Below, one piece after another: positions 19,901-39,602 of a stretch of 64,000 nucleotides of DNA; the first letter of the stretch is position 1, and the number at the start of each line of letters is the position of its first letter. The DNA is from Eublepharis macularius (lineage: Eukaryota > Chordata > Lepidosauria > Squamata > Eublepharidae). The notes beneath the pieces are model-generated. The model was not told the DNA's origin, made no database searches, and worked only from the letters and a program-made list of their open reading frames with translations. The position numbers and the translations under genes were made by a program. The stretch spans positions 20,594,001-20,658,000 of the forward strand of contig NC_072805.1 in assembly GCF_028583425.1 (NCBI RefSeq), written 5' to 3'.

Positions 19901-22741
19901 AGTTACAAGTTTTATGCTCCAGCCCAAATGGCTTTTGTAGTAATAACAGGAGGGCGGGAAACATCCTTAACATCATCATCTAGAACTTTATTTGCTGATT
20001 TTAACCCCAACAGGGATCCAAAGTGGCCTCCAATATTCTGCCCTTCTCCATTTTATCTTCACAGCAAACTTGTGGGGTAGGCTAGGCTGAATGCGTGTGA
20101 CTGGCTCAAAGTCGTCCCGCAACAGTGGGGATTTGAACCTTGGTCTCTCAGGAGCAGAGTGGTAAGCTGCAGTACTGCAGCCCAAGCTCTGCTTACGACC
20201 TGAGTTCAATCCTGGCAGAAGCCGGGTTCAGGTAGCCAGTTCAAGTTTGACTCAGCCTTCCATCCTTCCGAGGTCGGTAAAATGAGTACCCAGTTTCCTG
20301 GGGGTAAAGCGTAGATGACTGAGGAAGGCAATGGCAAACCACCCCATAACAAAAAGTCTGCCAAGAAAACGTCATGATGCGACGTCCCCCCATGCGTCAG
20401 TAATGACTTGGTGCTTGCACAGGGGACTACAGTTACCTTTTTTTTACCTTTCAAATCCTAATTCAAAATGTTAACTGCTACACCAGACTGGCTTTCATTT
20501 GCCTTACATGACTAATAACCTGTAAGCGGACTAATAAGATTGGTCAAGACCAAGCGTCCTTGATCGGCTTGCCTGCTGATCAAGTAAGAATTGCCTCCAG
20601 CTGATCAAGAAGAAAAACATTCTTTAAAAGTGCTTTCCTTCTTTTGAGCAACTAACTACACGCTACAAGTGGGTGGACAAGTTACACAACACTGCTTAGC
20701 AGAGCTGCTGGGGGATGATGTTGTGATCTATTGCAGTCAGAACAGATGGCCTTACCACTGAGCTATGACTCCTCTCCCATGAAGGGCAACTGCACATGAA
20801 GTAAGGTTCAGTTTGGTGCTATGGGAAAAAATCTAAAGAAGCCTCAGACTCAGGCGCTCTCTCATCTTCTACAAGCTATTGATTTCCCATTCCAGTAAAA
20901 CGAACAACCTTGGGTTTTTCTTACTTTTACCCTACGAAGCCGGACTGGAAACCTCAACTTGCCAGCTGGGATGCATCAGCTAATGACTGGTTGGATCCTT
21001 ACTTGTTTTACATTTTGTGCAAGAGGGAGGAGAGCCAACACTGCTTGATCCCCCTCCTGACTGCAGTCCAACTCCTTGCATAACTTTCTGTTTGCTCAAA
21101 TTCCACAATCCTCTATGGTATATTTAAAGCCAGAAAGTAACTAATTTGTTCGTGGTGCGCAAGGAGAGAAAGTGTGCAGGGGACCTGGTGATCATGCCTT
21201 ATGGCAGAAGTGGTCTTTGAGCCCCATTCAGAGTTATGCTTTCATACTCAAGTAAGTACCTGCTTGAATTTGTACAAGTCGTTGCACTTTTCATGGAAAT
21301 CCAGGCTCAACAGCTCCTTCTGCAGTCCTTCTAGGAAATTCTCATTTTGGATGAAGTTTGGGATGACACAGTGGCAGAATGGAACAGGATCCAGCACAAC
21401 GACCTCTTGAGAAAACACAAAGAGATTAGAGATTGTCGAAGGCTTTCACGGCCGGAGAACAATGGTTGTTGTGGGTTTTCCGGGCTGTATTGCCGTGGTC
21501 TTGGCATTGTAGTTCCCGACGTTTCGCCAGCAGCTGTGGCTGGCATCTTCAGAGGTGTAGCACCAAAAGACAGAGATCTCTCAGTGTCACACTGGTTACT
21601 GAGACACTGAGAGATCTCTGTCTTTTGGTGCTACACCTCTGAAGATGCCAGCCACAGCTGCTGGCGAAACGTCAGGAACTACAATGCCAAGACCATGGCA
21701 ATACAGCCTGGAAAACCCACAACAACCAGATTAGAGATTCATAAACAGTGACTAATATTAATGCTGTCCTCTTTGCATTTTACATCCACCTTCTCGAAAA
21801 AGAAGATTATAAACAATATGTGCACCGAATTAATGCAAGGATTTTTAAACTCAGCTGAGCCTATTTACAATTATTAGGGTCAAATCCAAATGATAGACAA
21901 GTGTTTATCTCGTGAATAAAGCTGCAAAGGAGTAAAGAACTAAGAAGCTGTTCTTAGTTTTGGAATGCAATGAGAGCCAGAATACACAACCCCAACCCTA
22001 GTTACAAAACAGCCATTTGAGTGATGAAGGAAGGCCTCTCAAAAGACACTAATAGTGAAACTCTAAGCACAGTTACTTGCGTCTAAGCCCACTGAAAGCA
22101 ATGGGCTAAGACTGGAGTAATTCTGCTTAGGATTTCACTGTCTTTCTTTCCCAACCCAATTGACAAGGCAAAAACAAGAATGCCAATGAACTCCCCCACA
22201 TGGATGGGACTTATCCCGGTATACAATTCATACTTGACTTGTGTACAATTCTCTCTTTTGCTCTCAGATATACTGCCCACCTTCCAAAGCAGCCACCCCT
22301 GCTCCCTCTCCAAGGAAAGTGATCTCTGTCTTTTGGAGTTCAGTTGCCAGATCTCCAGGCTTCACCTGGAGGTTGGTAACGATACTGTTCATACTGAAAC
22401 AGATGTCAGTCCTTAAGCTGCCACTGCCCTTTTGTTTTATTAGGGAATGGTATTGGCTGGCCTCACACCGTCCCAGTGAGGATCAGCACCTAGGAGCCGC
22501 TTTTTGTAGGCAGGGTTTTTGCCCCAAGACCTTCGCTCTTCCTACCGTCCTCGAGGGCCTCCCTGCGGGCCCAAGCGGCGGCCACTTTCTCCCTTAGGAG
22601 CGGTTCCTTCAGGGCCGCCGACAACTCGGCGCGCACCTCCCTCTTGAGGCGCTTCTTCTTCCCGGCTCCTCCAGACGAGGAGGAAGAACCGCCGTTAGGC
22701 GGGAAAGGGGCCCTCCGTCTCCCACTCATCGTCCTCTTCAC
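1827..22741 (-). CDS. OGFOD1: OGFOD1, 2-oxoglutarate/Fe(II)-dependent prolyl hydroxylase (13 coding exons)
   Basis: OGFOD1 (yeast Tpa1 family) hydroxylates a proline of ribosomal protein uS12 and influences translation and stress granules. Coding exons, in transcription order: 22741-22546, 21405-21260, 19875-19829, 19439-19339, 18729-18613, 17594-17503, 16011-15883, 14641-14528, 12832-12753, 11701-11421, 10577-10455, 2417-2359, 1988-1827. Splicing them keeps frame throughout and gives 548 residues (human 542). The Fe(II) ligands are His169, Asp171 and His232, and the 2-oxoglutarate-binding Arg is Arg244. All four sit exactly 14 residues after the human positions I recall. The C-terminal half is the second, degenerate double-stranded beta-helix domain, ending FVYYE. 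All introns are GT-AG except intron 6, which starts with GC. A second in-frame ATG at 22729 could be the start instead. Intron 11 (8.0 kb) holds a whole L1 in antisense. Confidence 0.95.
2359..2417 (-). CDS. OGFOD1: OGFOD1 coding exon 12
   Basis: Encodes [20 protein letters not shown]. Acceptor TTTCAAG|GT, donor GAG|GTAAGA. It is separated from exon 11 by an 8.0-kb intron that is mostly L1. Confidence 0.95.
2836..2848. repeat. L1 target-site duplication, left copy
   Basis: aactttgttgaag, identical to 9294-9306. The junction on the target strand (TC/AACT) is a relaxed version of the L1 endonuclease site TT/AAAA. Confidence 0.9.
3431..4486 (+). CDS. L1 ORF1p, RNA-binding trimeric chaperone
   Basis: 351 residues. 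ORF1p coats L1 RNA as a trimer and is needed for retrotransposition. Visible order: a basic N-terminus (KKKKNLPK), a heptad-like coiled coil at about residues 85-165 ([26 protein letters not shown]), an RRM-like region from about 165 (NHLKLRGI), then the C-terminal domain ([31 protein letters not shown]), which matches the L1 'LSRETLKKRREFKPI...LR...I.YRW' pattern. The tail is basic (QKRKSTD). Start choice is uncertain: Met27 (3509) or Met68 (3632) could also serve. No break in the frame. Confidence 0.93.
   Translation: MLKILRSSQPPILQKKRHKSTFDSYIMKINNTKKKKNLPKAAKNLQLLFSAPEESAQSEGAEKERPKMADGLPSHTFEKVHNLDITLDPQLDKLKNEILDQIAKLIAPFTAQLAEIKVDLQATNLKADKALDANFSTQKEVNLLHEAFENQQERLINLEVNMRQNHLKLRGIDELLIPKENLMPVITKWLTKHLELEGVNTIITKAYRLGTPKPYKNRPVPRDIIIEIPDQKIRMKIIETAKISGSILFNGSPVQIYTDLPREALLIRKELKPITDALRKADIRYKWINHVKILVILNGKHHVATNLRNGTELLNNIGVEIPMETNKQNQKRKSTDMLSPQKGSKIPIRNA
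4487..5281 (+). other. L1 inter-ORF spacer, unusually long
   Basis: 795 bp between the ORF1 stop and ORF2 start. It contains a G-rich run (4571-4590), an A-rich stretch (4949-4990) and a CAAA-type repeat (about 5095-5120). No reading frame of interest. The human L1 spacer is under 100 bp, so ORF2 translation here would need another route, such as internal entry or a separate RNA. Confidence 0.8.
5282..9130 (+). CDS. L1 ORF2p, endonuclease and reverse transcriptase
   Basis: 1282 residues, complete. The apurinic-type endonuclease shows N11 (LNVRGL), E40 (QETH), D142/N144 (GGDLN), D206 (RIDFIL) and D230-H231 (SDHSW). The reverse transcriptase shows [20 protein letters not shown], motif A with D600 (LDIQKAFDS), RQGCPLSP and motif C FADD at 700-703. 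The C-terminal Cys/His knuckle is C1129-C1133-H1141-C1146. All catalytic positions are intact. The protein nicks target DNA and copies L1 RNA by target-primed reverse transcription. The start ATG is the first in frame and is followed at once by the endonuclease fold. Confidence 0.96.
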   Translation: MVSKFKITTLNVRGLGNSIKRRRVISLLAKTKSQVIFLQETHAKNNDTDVLKASWIQSQYYAAGNSKSRGVAILFTKDLPFQHKKTLKDPKGRFIFVKGSIQEQSYTFASIYAPNNQQLNFIEETLGKLEKFQEGHLIAGGDLNYIMDYKWDKTHFEKSTTKKNKKTKLPPIFKKHNLIDIWRHLHVGEKDYTYYSQRHNTYTRIDFILVSESLLEQAVDSQIGSCLISDHSWVNVLITSETQKQSSKQWCLPKHLLYNHQAAKEIEKILERAIADNNSEEIKANILWDTIKTVSRGHIIALSANINKEKLKFRQELVETIKSLEEKHKLTGSKKTYQQLTAQRKILETFDSNSVHRNLIKSKQRYWFNTPKALRTLSHKIKQKNLKNNIHLLQDENKVNCHDSKSILQVFRKFYTNLYSSRNPNQTKIMDFLHSLKNVKQLEENHRLILEKPISLQETLEAIKLAKNNKATGPDGYPSEFYKKYATILVQYLTNTCNLVLDECKLPPTWNMADIVVIHKQGKDPIKADSYRPISLLNHDYKLFTSILVRRLNTFISNYIHNNQAGFIPKREITDNIYKTLNLIEYCQNNRTEALFLSLDIQKAFDSVEKKYLCSTLQFLGFGEKFLNTIGAIYTHPTANIRLNGLHSEKIAITRGTRQGCPLSPILFAIALEPFAIALRENEDIHGISIKENFFKISLFADDMLIYLTNPTNSMIYLHPLLSEFGAISGLVVNQTKSQILPINLSKNTENIISKQYKYQWASNHLPYLGINISSKLNDLIKLNHQRIANQIKEKIINWNKLKLSWFDRFHLIKSFILPKFLFVFRAIPVIIPIALITQWQTMINNFLWQNKHPRISFSTLRRKSRDGGFNYPDLNLYQVATRHLNLLQLISMETTSEWITLFNIQLDKFSFNDIIWNKQINRPKNINKNKCLLAILQIWDKFKTKLIPQKSRFSSFVNQPWFPPGQETGFIKIFQQAKITRLIDIATNSGLMEKSEIEDKLKQKLLWFRYLQIKNMMEQIDIKTIMKTPMTEFEMILRSYTAQKKGMISILYTTLLSILNKKQILCQSSWAKDCKVEQSPEIWNKIWNSTIFRSNVILTKLQTFKIIHRWYLTPKRLSYIYPSASPQCWKNCGETGTFAHCWWGCPFIKNYWEKVIELINTITGYEIPLDPKIIFLDQWDDLKIPMIRKELIATLLVVAKNEIALVWKKDHAPSVDSWFEKLWNHFIMEKTHNDLYIAEQFPTESKFMEKWLPFFEHVEKNNIQPKSKILQTITLSSSFIL
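9294..9306. repeat. L1 target-site duplication, right copy
   Basis: aactttgttgaag directly after the A tail. The first two A may be shared with the tail. Confidence 0.9.
9307..10015. other. OGFOD1 intron 11, no recognised element
   Basis: Ordinary intronic sequence apart from a G-run near 9850-9871. At 9970-10020 a 50-bp segment repeats at 10125-10181 and brackets the exon-11 copy. Open frames here have no family signature. Confidence 0.5.
10016..10129 (-). pseudogene. Degenerate partial copy of OGFOD1 exon 11
   Basis: Reads [20 protein letters not shown] and [11 protein letters not shown] on the minus strand, clearly related to real exon 11 (10455-10577). It is one residue shorter and lacks both the first seven codons and the good donor. 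Still open in frame. It is bracketed by direct repeats at 9970-10020 and 10125-10181, pointing to a local duplication. Probably not spliced, because neither flank offers a strong site. Confidence 0.8.
10125..10181. repeat. Direct repeat bracketing exon-11 copy
   Basis: Shares cttccatcc, gtctcat and caaatgcttgaga with 9970-10020 at roughly 90% identity over 50 bp. It is part of the same local duplication. Confidence 0.75.
10183..10425 (-). mobile_element. tRNA-headed SINE
   Basis: The minus strand starts with a tRNA-like head (ggtgtagtggttaagagc), continues ctgggtgactttgggtcag and ends gcagtatataaattgaatg plus a GTT-rich tail. The same family is at 38730-38958. It lies between the real exon 11 and its copy. 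Confidence 0.8.
10455..10577 (-). CDS. OGFOD1: OGFOD1 coding exon 11
   Basis: Encodes [39 protein letters not shown]. Acceptor CCATCAG|GC, donor GAAG|GTCAGT. A degenerate partial copy of this exon lies at 10016-10129, downstream in transcription order. Confidence 0.92.
10648..10896 (+). mobile_element. tRNA-headed SINE
   Basis: Head gtggtgtagtagttagagc, middle gatgaccttgggtcagcc, 3' part ccaccttgggc and aggagagaaaggtggg, then an A/T-rich tail. It is a different 3' type from the copy at 10183. Lies in OGFOD1 intron 10. Confidence 0.75.
10897..11420. other. OGFOD1 intron 10 remainder
   Basis: No recognised repeat or exon. A minus-strand frame of 78 residues at 11082-11318 has no match to OGFOD1 or to any family I know. 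Confidence 0.4.
11421..11701 (-). CDS. OGFOD1: OGFOD1 coding exon 10 (acidic linker)
   Basis: Starts [20 protein letters not shown], then [17 protein letters not shown], followed by a run of seven Glu and a Ser/Thr/Glu-rich low-complexity linker that is poorly conserved with human. The donor AGTG|GTATGA is chosen because it joins in frame to exon 11 as [11 protein letters not shown], matching human SSVPTCQGEL. Confidence 0.9.
12265..12490 (-). repeat. MIR-like CORE-SINE fragment
   Basis: The plus strand shows cttcacaacaaccctgtaag, gtaggttag, ctgacccaatgtcaccc and caaacccagattc, the antisense of a MIR-type SINE. Lies in OGFOD1 intron 9. Confidence 0.7.
12753..12832 (-). CDS. OGFOD1: OGFOD1 coding exon 9
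   Basis: Encodes [14 protein letters not shown] and NSRGPPNKR. Acceptor TTTCTAG|AGA, donor AAAAG|GTAGGA, phase 2. Confidence 0.92.
13545..13795 (-). repeat. MIR-like CORE-SINE fragment
   Basis: cacaacaagcctgtgatgta, ggctaggctgag and ctggcccaatgtcac mark the antisense of the same SINE class. Lies in OGFOD1 intron 8. Confidence 0.7.
13926..14012. repeat. Short palindromic repeat, ~87 bp family
   Basis: Ends tctgcttaggattgcactg, with a diverged complement at the other end (ggatgcctaacagcatttt). Related copies: 15410-15496, 16205-16276, 18247-18338, 22058-22142. Confidence 0.65.
14528..14641 (-). CDS. OGFOD1: OGFOD1 coding exon 8
   Basis: Encodes [18 protein letters not shown] and [19 protein letters not shown], the linker and start of the C-terminal domain. 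Acceptor CATTAG|C, donor AAG|GTGAGT. Confidence 0.95.
15410..15496. repeat. Short palindromic repeat, ~87 bp family
   Basis: cagtgcgatcctaaa at one end and cttagaattgcactat at the other, with cttctaaacccactgac opposite atggacttagaag in the middle. It can fold into one hairpin. OGFOD1 intron 7. Confidence 0.75.
15645..15725. repeat. Snap-back repeat family, decayed single arm
   Basis: caaagcttatgccacaataa and gttagtctttaagatacc resemble the arm of the family at 47275-47700. OGFOD1 intron 7. Confidence 0.5.
15883..16011 (-). CDS. OGFOD1: OGFOD1 coding exon 7 (2OG-binding Arg)
   Basis: Encodes [20 protein letters not shown] and PRSPHIPFD. Arg244 is the expected 2-oxoglutarate-binding residue. 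Acceptor ATCCCAG|GTG, donor GAT|GTAAGC, both phase 0. Confidence 0.95.
16205..16276. repeat. Short palindromic repeat, ~87 bp family, partial
   Basis: Contains tttagactggagtaactctg and cttaggattgcactg. One arm is shortened. OGFOD1 intron 6. Confidence 0.65.
16431..16502 (+). repeat. tRNA-Ala-like sequence (SINE head or tRNA pseudogene)
   Basis: Box A tggctcagtgg and box B ggttcaagccc are correctly spaced, with ctttgcatg at the anticodon loop (TGC, Ala). The ends do not pair well into an acceptor stem, so this is a tRNA-derived repeat, not a functional tRNA gene. Confidence 0.65.
16533..16966. repeat. Snap-back inverted repeat with spacer
   Basis: Left arm (16534-16660: gtagccatgttagcctg, gtccaggggcacctta, tgagcttttccaagtcacag) is matched in reverse by the right arm (16865-16965: ctgaggaagtgaactg, actcatattgaaatag, gccactggacttttgtt). 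The spacer is about 200 bp. Same family as 43935, 47275 and 53636. OGFOD1 intron 6. Confidence 0.75.
17049..17390. mobile_element. MITE-like element with ~100-bp terminal inverted repeats
   Basis: Starts gagctaaactacacaagacg and ends cgtctcgtgtagtttagctc. Complementarity continues inward (ggagacacaatgttagctgg against ggctaacactgtgtctccc; tttcacctctctacagag against its complement). About 342 bp, non-coding. It ends 111 bp from the GC donor of OGFOD1 intron 6. Confidence 0.8.
17503..17594 (-). CDS. OGFOD1: OGFOD1 coding exon 6 (GC donor)
   Basis: Encodes [16 protein letters not shown] through EVSPVSFHQ, with iron ligand His232. The acceptor is TGCCAG|AT. The exon ends CAG and is followed by GCAAGA, so intron 6 is a GC-AG intron. 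No in-frame GT donor lies close enough to preserve the conserved FHQ-V junction. Confidence 0.93.
18247..18338. repeat. Short palindromic repeat, ~87 bp family
   Basis: gtgcaatcctaagcagagtt at one end and gcaattctgcttaggactc at the other. OGFOD1 intron 5. Confidence 0.75.
18613..18729 (-). CDS. OGFOD1: OGFOD1 coding exon 5 (Fe ligands HxD)
   Basis: Contains [13 protein letters not shown] with the iron ligands His169 and Asp171, then [16 protein letters not shown]. Acceptor TTGCAG|AT, donor GACA|GTAAGT. Confidence 0.95.
18860..19065. repeat. MIR-like fragment joined to a BovB-like SINE tail
   Basis: 18860-18990 carries cacaacaaccctgtgaggc, antisense MIR-like. 18991-19065 carries accatgaaaacccaacc, ggggtcaccattaga and gagggcactctccaccac, the plus-sense 3' tail seen in the 5S-headed SINEs. 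OGFOD1 intron 4. Confidence 0.6.
19339..19439 (-). CDS. OGFOD1: OGFOD1 coding exon 4
   Basis: Encodes [13 protein letters not shown] through CAKYEYT, residues 130-163, which precede the first iron ligand. Acceptor TTTCAG|GG, donor ACAG|GTGAGG. Confidence 0.95.
19829..19875 (-). CDS. OGFOD1: OGFOD1 coding exon 3 (47 bp)
   Basis: A very short exon encoding [16 protein letters not shown] (human SDDLKKRREPHISTLR). The AAAG| acceptor and AAG|GTAAAT donor are consistent in phase with both neighbours. Confidence 0.93.
19985..20146 (-). repeat. MIR-like CORE-SINE fragment
   Basis: cttcacagcaaacttgtggg, gtaggctaggctga, gactggctcaaagtcg and gatttgaaccttggtctc. Lies in OGFOD1 intron 2, just left of a tRNA-headed SINE. 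Confidence 0.65.
20147..20456 (+). mobile_element. tRNA-headed SINE with CTTTAC-type tail
   Basis: gcagagtggtaagctgcag head, then gagtacccagtttcctgg, ggcaatggcaaaccacccc, gtctgccaagaaaacgtcat and gtgcttgcacaggggac, ending in a T/ACC-rich tail. An inverted copy lies at 33700-34003. OGFOD1 intron 2. Confidence 0.85.
21260..21405 (-). CDS. OGFOD1: OGFOD1 coding exon 2
   Basis: Encodes residues 66-114, including HCVIPNFIQ and [13 protein letters not shown], close to the human protein. The acceptor TTCTCAAG is preceded at once by the 12-bp duplication of a palindromic insertion. The donor is CAG|GTACTT, phase 0. Confidence 0.95.
21435..21727. mobile_element. Palindromic insertion, Penelope-like terminal repeat type
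   Basis: Two arms of about 145 bp in near-perfect inverted orientation meet near 21588. Arm motifs are gacgtttcgccagcagctg and tggctggcatcttcagagg. Perfect 12-bp duplications (agattagagatt, 21423-21434 and 21728-21739) flank it. The arm resembles a repeat common in squamates that I associate with Penelope-like elements; that assignment is from memory. It sits 29 bp upstream of the OGFOD1 exon 2 acceptor. Confidence 0.8.
22058..22142. repeat. Short palindromic repeat, ~87 bp family
   Basis: gtctaagcccactgaaagc opposite aatgggctaagactggag, ending attctgcttaggatttcac. OGFOD1 intron 1. Confidence 0.75.
22546..22741 (-). CDS. OGFOD1: OGFOD1 coding exon 1
   Basis: Encodes residues 1-65. The N-terminus is Ser/Gly- and Lys/Arg-rich (GKKKRLKRE), a likely nuclear localisation stretch, followed by a helix aligning with human 'LKKQVAEAW'. 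The donor is G|GTAGGA, phase 1. ATGs at 22741 and 22729 are both in frame; the second begins MSGRRR. Confidence 0.9.
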
Positions 22742-23352
22742 GAGTGCCTCACGTTCTCGAAACTACACGTCCCATCATACCTCACGGACAAATCGGGACT
22801 TATCCAATCATAAAAAGGGCAGGGTCGGAAACAGAGAGGCGAACGGACCTTCTGTAACATGATATCTACGGTTTTACCCGCTACCTTTCCTAAAGGCCTA
22901 TGGTCGGAAGCACCATAGAGAGTGACTTCCGCTGAGGGGCACATCCCTTGCTGAACCTCTGAGGTGAAACTCCGCGAAGCCCTTGTGCTGAAACTAGAAA
23001 ACGAGTATGTTAGCACTGCGCCTGCGTAAGGATTCAGCTTTTCCCGTCCCCATAAGAATTGGAGCCAGAGGCGCCAATAGGAGCGCGTGCGGTCTTCAGT
23101 CGCTGTTCTCATTGGTTACGGCGCTTCCACCAATCGGGCCCTAGGGGGGTCAAGCAGCGGCTGGCTCTTTCTTTCCCGCCTCTCCCGCTCTCTAGCGCTG
23201 TGAATTGCCTAGAGTGTCTCCCTACATGCCTCGTCTCTATGGTTTCCGGAAGCGTGGCCTGGTGATTCCGGTTCGGCTTTGGCGGGTGCGGGGCGCTTGA
23301 GAGCGGCTGAGGAATGCTTGTGGCCTTTTAGGCCGCTCCCGCCGCCTCCAGA
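22742..23352. promoter_or_regulatory. Bidirectional OGFOD1/NUDT21 promoter, CCAAT-rich
   Basis: 612 bp separate the two divergent start codons. CCAAT boxes occur at 22804-22808, 23074-23078 and 23130-23134, with inverted ATTGG at 23058-23062 and 23111-23115. CpGs are frequent, and I see no clear TATA box. This fits an NF-Y-driven housekeeping bidirectional promoter. The head-to-head arrangement is known for this gene pair in mammals. Confidence 0.8.
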
Positions 23353-37415
<14,063 letters not shown>

Positions 37416-37665
37416 ATTTCCTTATACCTAAAGAGTGTGGCAGAAGCTGTCTCTGTGAGAACAGCTTCAACATGTAGAAGGACACGTGACGCAAAGATTT
37501 TTTTTTTAAATTTCTTTTCCTCCCCGCCCCCTTCCTTGGCTCCCCAACTTTCTACCATCTGAATAGGAAAGTGAATCTTGACTGTTTAGATAGTGGAATG
37601 ATGAGTGTAGTTGCGTTTTAATCACCTATGTTGTAATAGTCACCTGTTTTTTTAAAAAAAATAAC

Positions 37666-37671
37666 ATTAAA
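37666..37671 (+). promoter_or_regulatory. NUDT21: NUDT21 proximal poly(A) signal ATTAAA
   Basis: ATTAAA lies 251 nt after the stop, followed by a GT/T-rich region (37687-37720), the expected downstream element. UGUA occurs at 37473, 37606 and 37632, the last two 60 and 34 nt upstream, where CFIm binds. NUDT21 in other vertebrates also uses more distal sites. Confidence 0.6.
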
Positions 37672-38729
37672 CAAAAAAAAAAGAGTTGCACTGTGTCTCA
37701 CTCTATGTTTCTGTTTTGCCCGAGAGATCAGTTGAGAAACCTTTGCTGTTGAGGGACTGGTACCAGAGCATTCTGGAGGAGGCTAAAAGGATATAACCTT
37801 CAGCCATTTGAATATAGTTTGGAAAAGCCGTGGACTTCAGACCTCTAGCAGGGTCCTTGGTTTGTATGAATTAACAGTGTGGAAGAAGTTGAGCTTGTAG
37901 TAGCTCTGAACCAGGGACGCTGAGGGATTGGTAGGTGGAGGGGCAACCTTTGTAACTTCCCTTGACACATTTAAAAAAAGGGACACCGGCCAGGCCCACC
38001 AGAAAGCCTTTGAACAGGAATAGAACAAGCAGGCCATTATGCCTATAAAAATGTTCCAGATAAGTCTCAGATGCTTATAAAAATCTTCTAGCTGTGGCTT
38101 TCTCAGCAAATAGACCACTGCTCTTCTTGGAGCTGGTCGCATATTGTGAATCAGCCTCCCCTCTCATGCTTCTGGACCCCAGACTTGATACGTGAAATCT
38201 GCGTTCATCAAGCTCATTGTGATTGAATTGTGATTGAATTCTGTCCAGTTAATTGGGGTTTGTTTGTTGGCACCAAGTATTGGCAGTATTGGAGTTTGTT
38301 GGTTGGCAGTATTGGAAGGATGTTCTCCCTGGCTAGGAGGCGGAGAGAGACAAGAAGCAGACAGTTTGGCTTTATGCACAAACTGGGACTTGCTTACGTC
38401 TGAGTTATCAGAGCTTGTACACATCACTTATTATCATAAAGTGAATGCAGTCAGTGCTAGAGCTTGGGAGGTTGGGCAGCAGGCAAAAGTGAATGCCAGG
38501 AAAGTTTGGCATAGGGAAAACTTCCAGGGCCATTAATATTACTGAGTTGTAAAGAAACTATTTCAGTTCATTTGGAAAACTTTATTTCTTCCAAAAATTC
38601 ATATAAAAGCATGTGGGAGATCTGTCAACTGATATTTTTGTTTTGAATACTCATACTTAGCTATATGCACTGTTAATTCAAGCAAATTAGCTTACGTTCC
38701 AGTAACTTTCTGTTCAAGAACGTTTATCT

Positions 38730-38958
38730 GCAGCTTGATGTAGTAGTAAAGAGCGCAGGACTCTAATCTGGAGAACTGGGTTTGATTCTCCACTTGAAGC
38801 CAGCTGGGTGACCTTGGGTCAGTCACAGCTTCTACTCTCTCAGCCCCATCCGCCTCATGGTGTTTTGTTGTGGGGCTAATAACATAATTTGTAAACCTCT
38901 CTGAGTGGGTGTTAAGTCATCCTGAAGGGCAGTATATAAATTGAATATTATTATTACT
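38730..38958 (+). mobile_element. tRNA-headed SINE
   Basis: gcagcttgatgtagtagtaa, gactctaatctggagaactg, gtgaccttgggtcagtcaca and gggcagtatataaattgaat plus an ATT tail. Same family as 10183-10425. NUDT21-AMFR intergenic. Confidence 0.8.
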
Positions 38959-39464
38959 GATCTCATTGCTATTTGAAGAAAACTACATGTATGTTTAGCA
39001 TATATGCTACACAGATGTTAGCAAATGAAACTCTTTCTATTTTGAGTGACAGTTGTAACTTTTCATGCCCTCCCCGCAATGTTATTCTGAACAACACTAT
39101 TTCATAGATTGAGAGGACAACACTATTTCAACCTCAGTTCATATTTCAGCCTCAGTTCTAGGTCATGTTTTGGTTTCTCCATGTTGTAGAAAATCAAGTA
39201 ACTTGTCTGATTTCTATCTAAAAGAGGAAACTTAACTCACTACTTCATTGATTCCAGTTCTGATTGTGCAACGACAATGCTAAAGGTGGTCAATATTAAT
39301 AAAAAGGTTCAATACTCTAAGAAGACCGGGTGGGCTGTGAAATAGTGACTTTTGAACAGTTTGAGGTTTCTGGATGGTGTGACTGTATCATCAGTTATTG
39401 TGTGAAAATATCTACTATTCAACTTTTCTTTCTACAAATAAACAAACTATGGAGCTGCATTCTA

Positions 39465-39602
39465 GTTTTATCTGAAGAAGTGAGCTGTGACTCACAAAAG
39501 CTCCTACCCTATCACAAATTTTGTTAGTCTTATAGGTGCTACTGGACTCTTGCTCTTTTCTACTGCTTCAGACAGACTAACATGGCTACCCATCTCTAAC
39601 TG
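39465..39602. repeat. Snap-back repeat family, single arm with tail
   Basis: tctgaagaagtgagctgtga, gttagtcttataggtgctac, tggactcttgctcttttcta, then cagacagactaacatggcta. Closest to the 43935 copy. Confidence 0.7.

Noticed and set aside
22490-22545. Extension of OGFOD1 exon 1 beyond 22546
   Set aside because: The G|GTAGGA donor at 22545 joins in phase to exon 2 with the conserved sequence; the read-through residues are intronic.
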